A stretch of 33,692 nucleotides of DNA, taken from positions 1-33,692 of the IMG/VR virus record IMGVR_UViG_3300012936_000076, one strand, 5' to 3'. Numbering within the stretch: position 1 is the stretch's first letter; every line of letters begins with the position of its first letter. Below the pieces are notes generated by a model. It had not been told where the DNA came from, searched no databases, and saw nothing but the letters and a program-made list of their open reading frames with translations. Positions 32,741-33,692 of the stretch are shown here, one piece after another. This stretch comes from a virus. The position numbers were made by a program, and so were the translations under genes.

Positions 32741-33692
32741 ATGAAAGTGTCAAGAAAACAGCTGAGAAGCATTATTGTTGAAAATATTTTTAGCGATGCT
32801 TTCGAATATGTGAGTGATGCATTTTTTGGAGATTACACGCCTGGAGATGTAGTCACCACAGAATCAGAAGACCCTTTTGAATACAAAGAACAAGATGGTG
32901 GGTGGGTTTACAGAAAGAAAGATTCTGATAACACATGGAAAGCTGTAAACAGACAGGGCACTGCGAGGCTGAACAAGGTATTTAAAAAAGATCAAGACAA
33001 TTCGAAAGAAAGTAAAAAGACCGTGGGTCAGAACAATGAAGTGAGATCAGCCAGCGACGTCTACGGAGTTTTGGTTGAAAAAGGCATTATTGATGAAGGC
33101 GATACTTTGCTTTTAGTAGACGGTGTTAAACAAAAGTTTTATTTGAAAAGATCATCTTCAGGATCAGATATGTCTGGGCTAGTATCTACTGGCGTTAAAG
33201 GCTTCGGAAATAACAAAGGGTCAGGAAAGACTAGTACAGGTTTGATGAAAGTTGCAGGAATTGCTGGGAGAGGATTAGAAAAAGGCACAGTTTTACGTGG
33301 TAGAAAACCTACTCAGCCGAAGATTGTTCTTGGGCCTGTAACACCTGGTCCGAGAAAAGGGCACATAGCTGAAGTTTTATCAAGAGCAATAGTTCTTTCC
33401 GGTCTAGAAAATAAAAATACAAATGTCAGAGACAGAAATATTTATATCCACGGAACTAACAGAGAGCATAAACTAGGTAGTAGAGCGTCAGGTGGCTGTG
33501 TGAGAGTATCGAACAATAACGTGATTAAGCTTGCTGATAGCGAATTGAAAAACGGCGACTACGTTTACATATTTGATGGACCGGCTTCTGTTGTATCAAC
33601 TTTTAGAGGGTCAGTGTCCAATTTAATAGACAGAGGTCTTGAAATGGTCACTGAAGAGAGCTCAGACGCTCAGGAGCAAGAACCAAAAAACT
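32741..33692 (+). CDS. L,D-transpeptidase (YkuD-like) with QLRxIIVE tag, 3'-partial
   Basis: The frame is open from the ATG at 32741 to the window end (317 codons seen). Residues 1-16 (MKVSRKQLRSIIVENI) repeat the tag of the upstream protein. After a charged linker (about 20-100) comes the YkuD fold: LVSTGVKGFGNNKGSGKTST near residue 148, then IYIHGTN with His237 and RASGGCVRV with Ser250 and Cys253, the catalytic cysteine, and Arg255. The usual SHGC reads SGGC. L,D-transpeptidases form or alter 3-3 cross-links in peptidoglycan, or attach proteins to it. Placed in a virion and injected, it could reseal or reshape the host wall. The C-terminal part is cut off by the window end. It begins nine bases after the upstream stop. 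Confidence 0.85.
   Translation, partial: MKVSRKQLRSIIVENIFSDAFEYVSDAFFGDYTPGDVVTTESEDPFEYKEQDGGWVYRKKDSDNTWKAVNRQGTARLNKVFKKDQDNSKESKKTVGQNNEVRSASDVYGVLVEKGIIDEGDTLLLVDGVKQKFYLKRSSSGSDMSGLVSTGVKGFGNNKGSGKTSTGLMKVAGIAGRGLEKGTVLRGRKPTQPKIVLGPVTPGPRKGHIAEVLSRAIVLSGLENKNTNVRDRNIYIHGTNREHKLGSRASGGCVRVSNNNVIKLADSELKNGDYVYIFDGPASVVSTFRGSVSNLIDRGLEMVTEESSDAQEQEPKN

Overview
The window reads as part of a tailed phage genome with a contractile (myovirus-type) tail. All recognisable genes lie on the + strand, packed tightly with many 1-14 base overlaps. The replication set has a T4-like flavour: a gp32-like ssDNA-binding protein, a UvsX/RecA recombinase, an RNase H/FEN-type 5' nuclease and a DnaB/gp41-like helicase. 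It is paired with a small family A DNA polymerase core and a B12-dependent ribonucleotide reductase. The base composition is AT-rich, and the gene mix (NrdJ, ThyX, ClpP, repetitive tail fibres, proteins starting with an MKxxxxQLRxIIVE tag) resembles marine myoviruses of Gram-negative bacteria. The host cannot be named from this sequence.

Layout. 1-6369: baseplate genes (a large tail-tube-fold-like protein cut by the window edge, a gp53/LysM-like wedge protein, a gp27/gpD-like hub). 6389-7503: a compact family A polymerase lacking an exonuclease domain. 7512-9011: an orphan protein with an acidic tail. 9031-16708: replication and nucleotide block (SSB, RecA, 5' nuclease, helicase, NrdJ, ClpP-like protease), with two sigma70-like promoters and two look-alike terminators. 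16795-17250: a Dps/ferritin-like protein. 17319-24667: tail-fibre and adhesion genes, including a 1270-residue protein made of two tandem copies of one ~580-residue module. 24780-26757: small, probably virion-associated proteins and a one-TM protein. 26763-27497: a J-domain protein. 27515-31931: a DNA-repair and nucleotide cassette (MBD4-like HhH-GPD glycosylase, zincless-finger Fpg/Nei glycosylase, dUTPase/MazG-like, HAD nucleotidase fused to a degenerate MazG-like domain, ThyX, nucleoside 2-deoxyribosyltransferase). 31961-33692: a hairpin carrying a Shine-Dalgarno sequence, then two proteins with the same N-terminal tag, the second an L,D-transpeptidase that runs off the window.

How it fits together. 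SSB, RecA, 5' nuclease, helicase and polymerase would form much of a replisome; primase, clamp, clamp loader and a proofreading exonuclease are not in the window. NrdJ, dUTPase, ThyX and the deoxyribosyltransferase would supply and recycle deoxynucleotides, especially dUMP/dTMP. The most unusual segment is 27495-31931, where two DNA glycosylases of eukaryote-like or giant-virus-like type sit next to pyrimidine-deoxynucleotide enzymes. This invites the idea of uracil/thymine-mispair repair, modified-base handling, or attack on host DNA. The tagged proteins at the right end look like capsid-packaged, injected proteins whose tag ends in a T4 gp21-type cleavage site (I-x-E).

No stretch over 300 bases lacks a gene. 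No tRNA, rRNA, CRISPR array, insertion sequence or integrase was seen.
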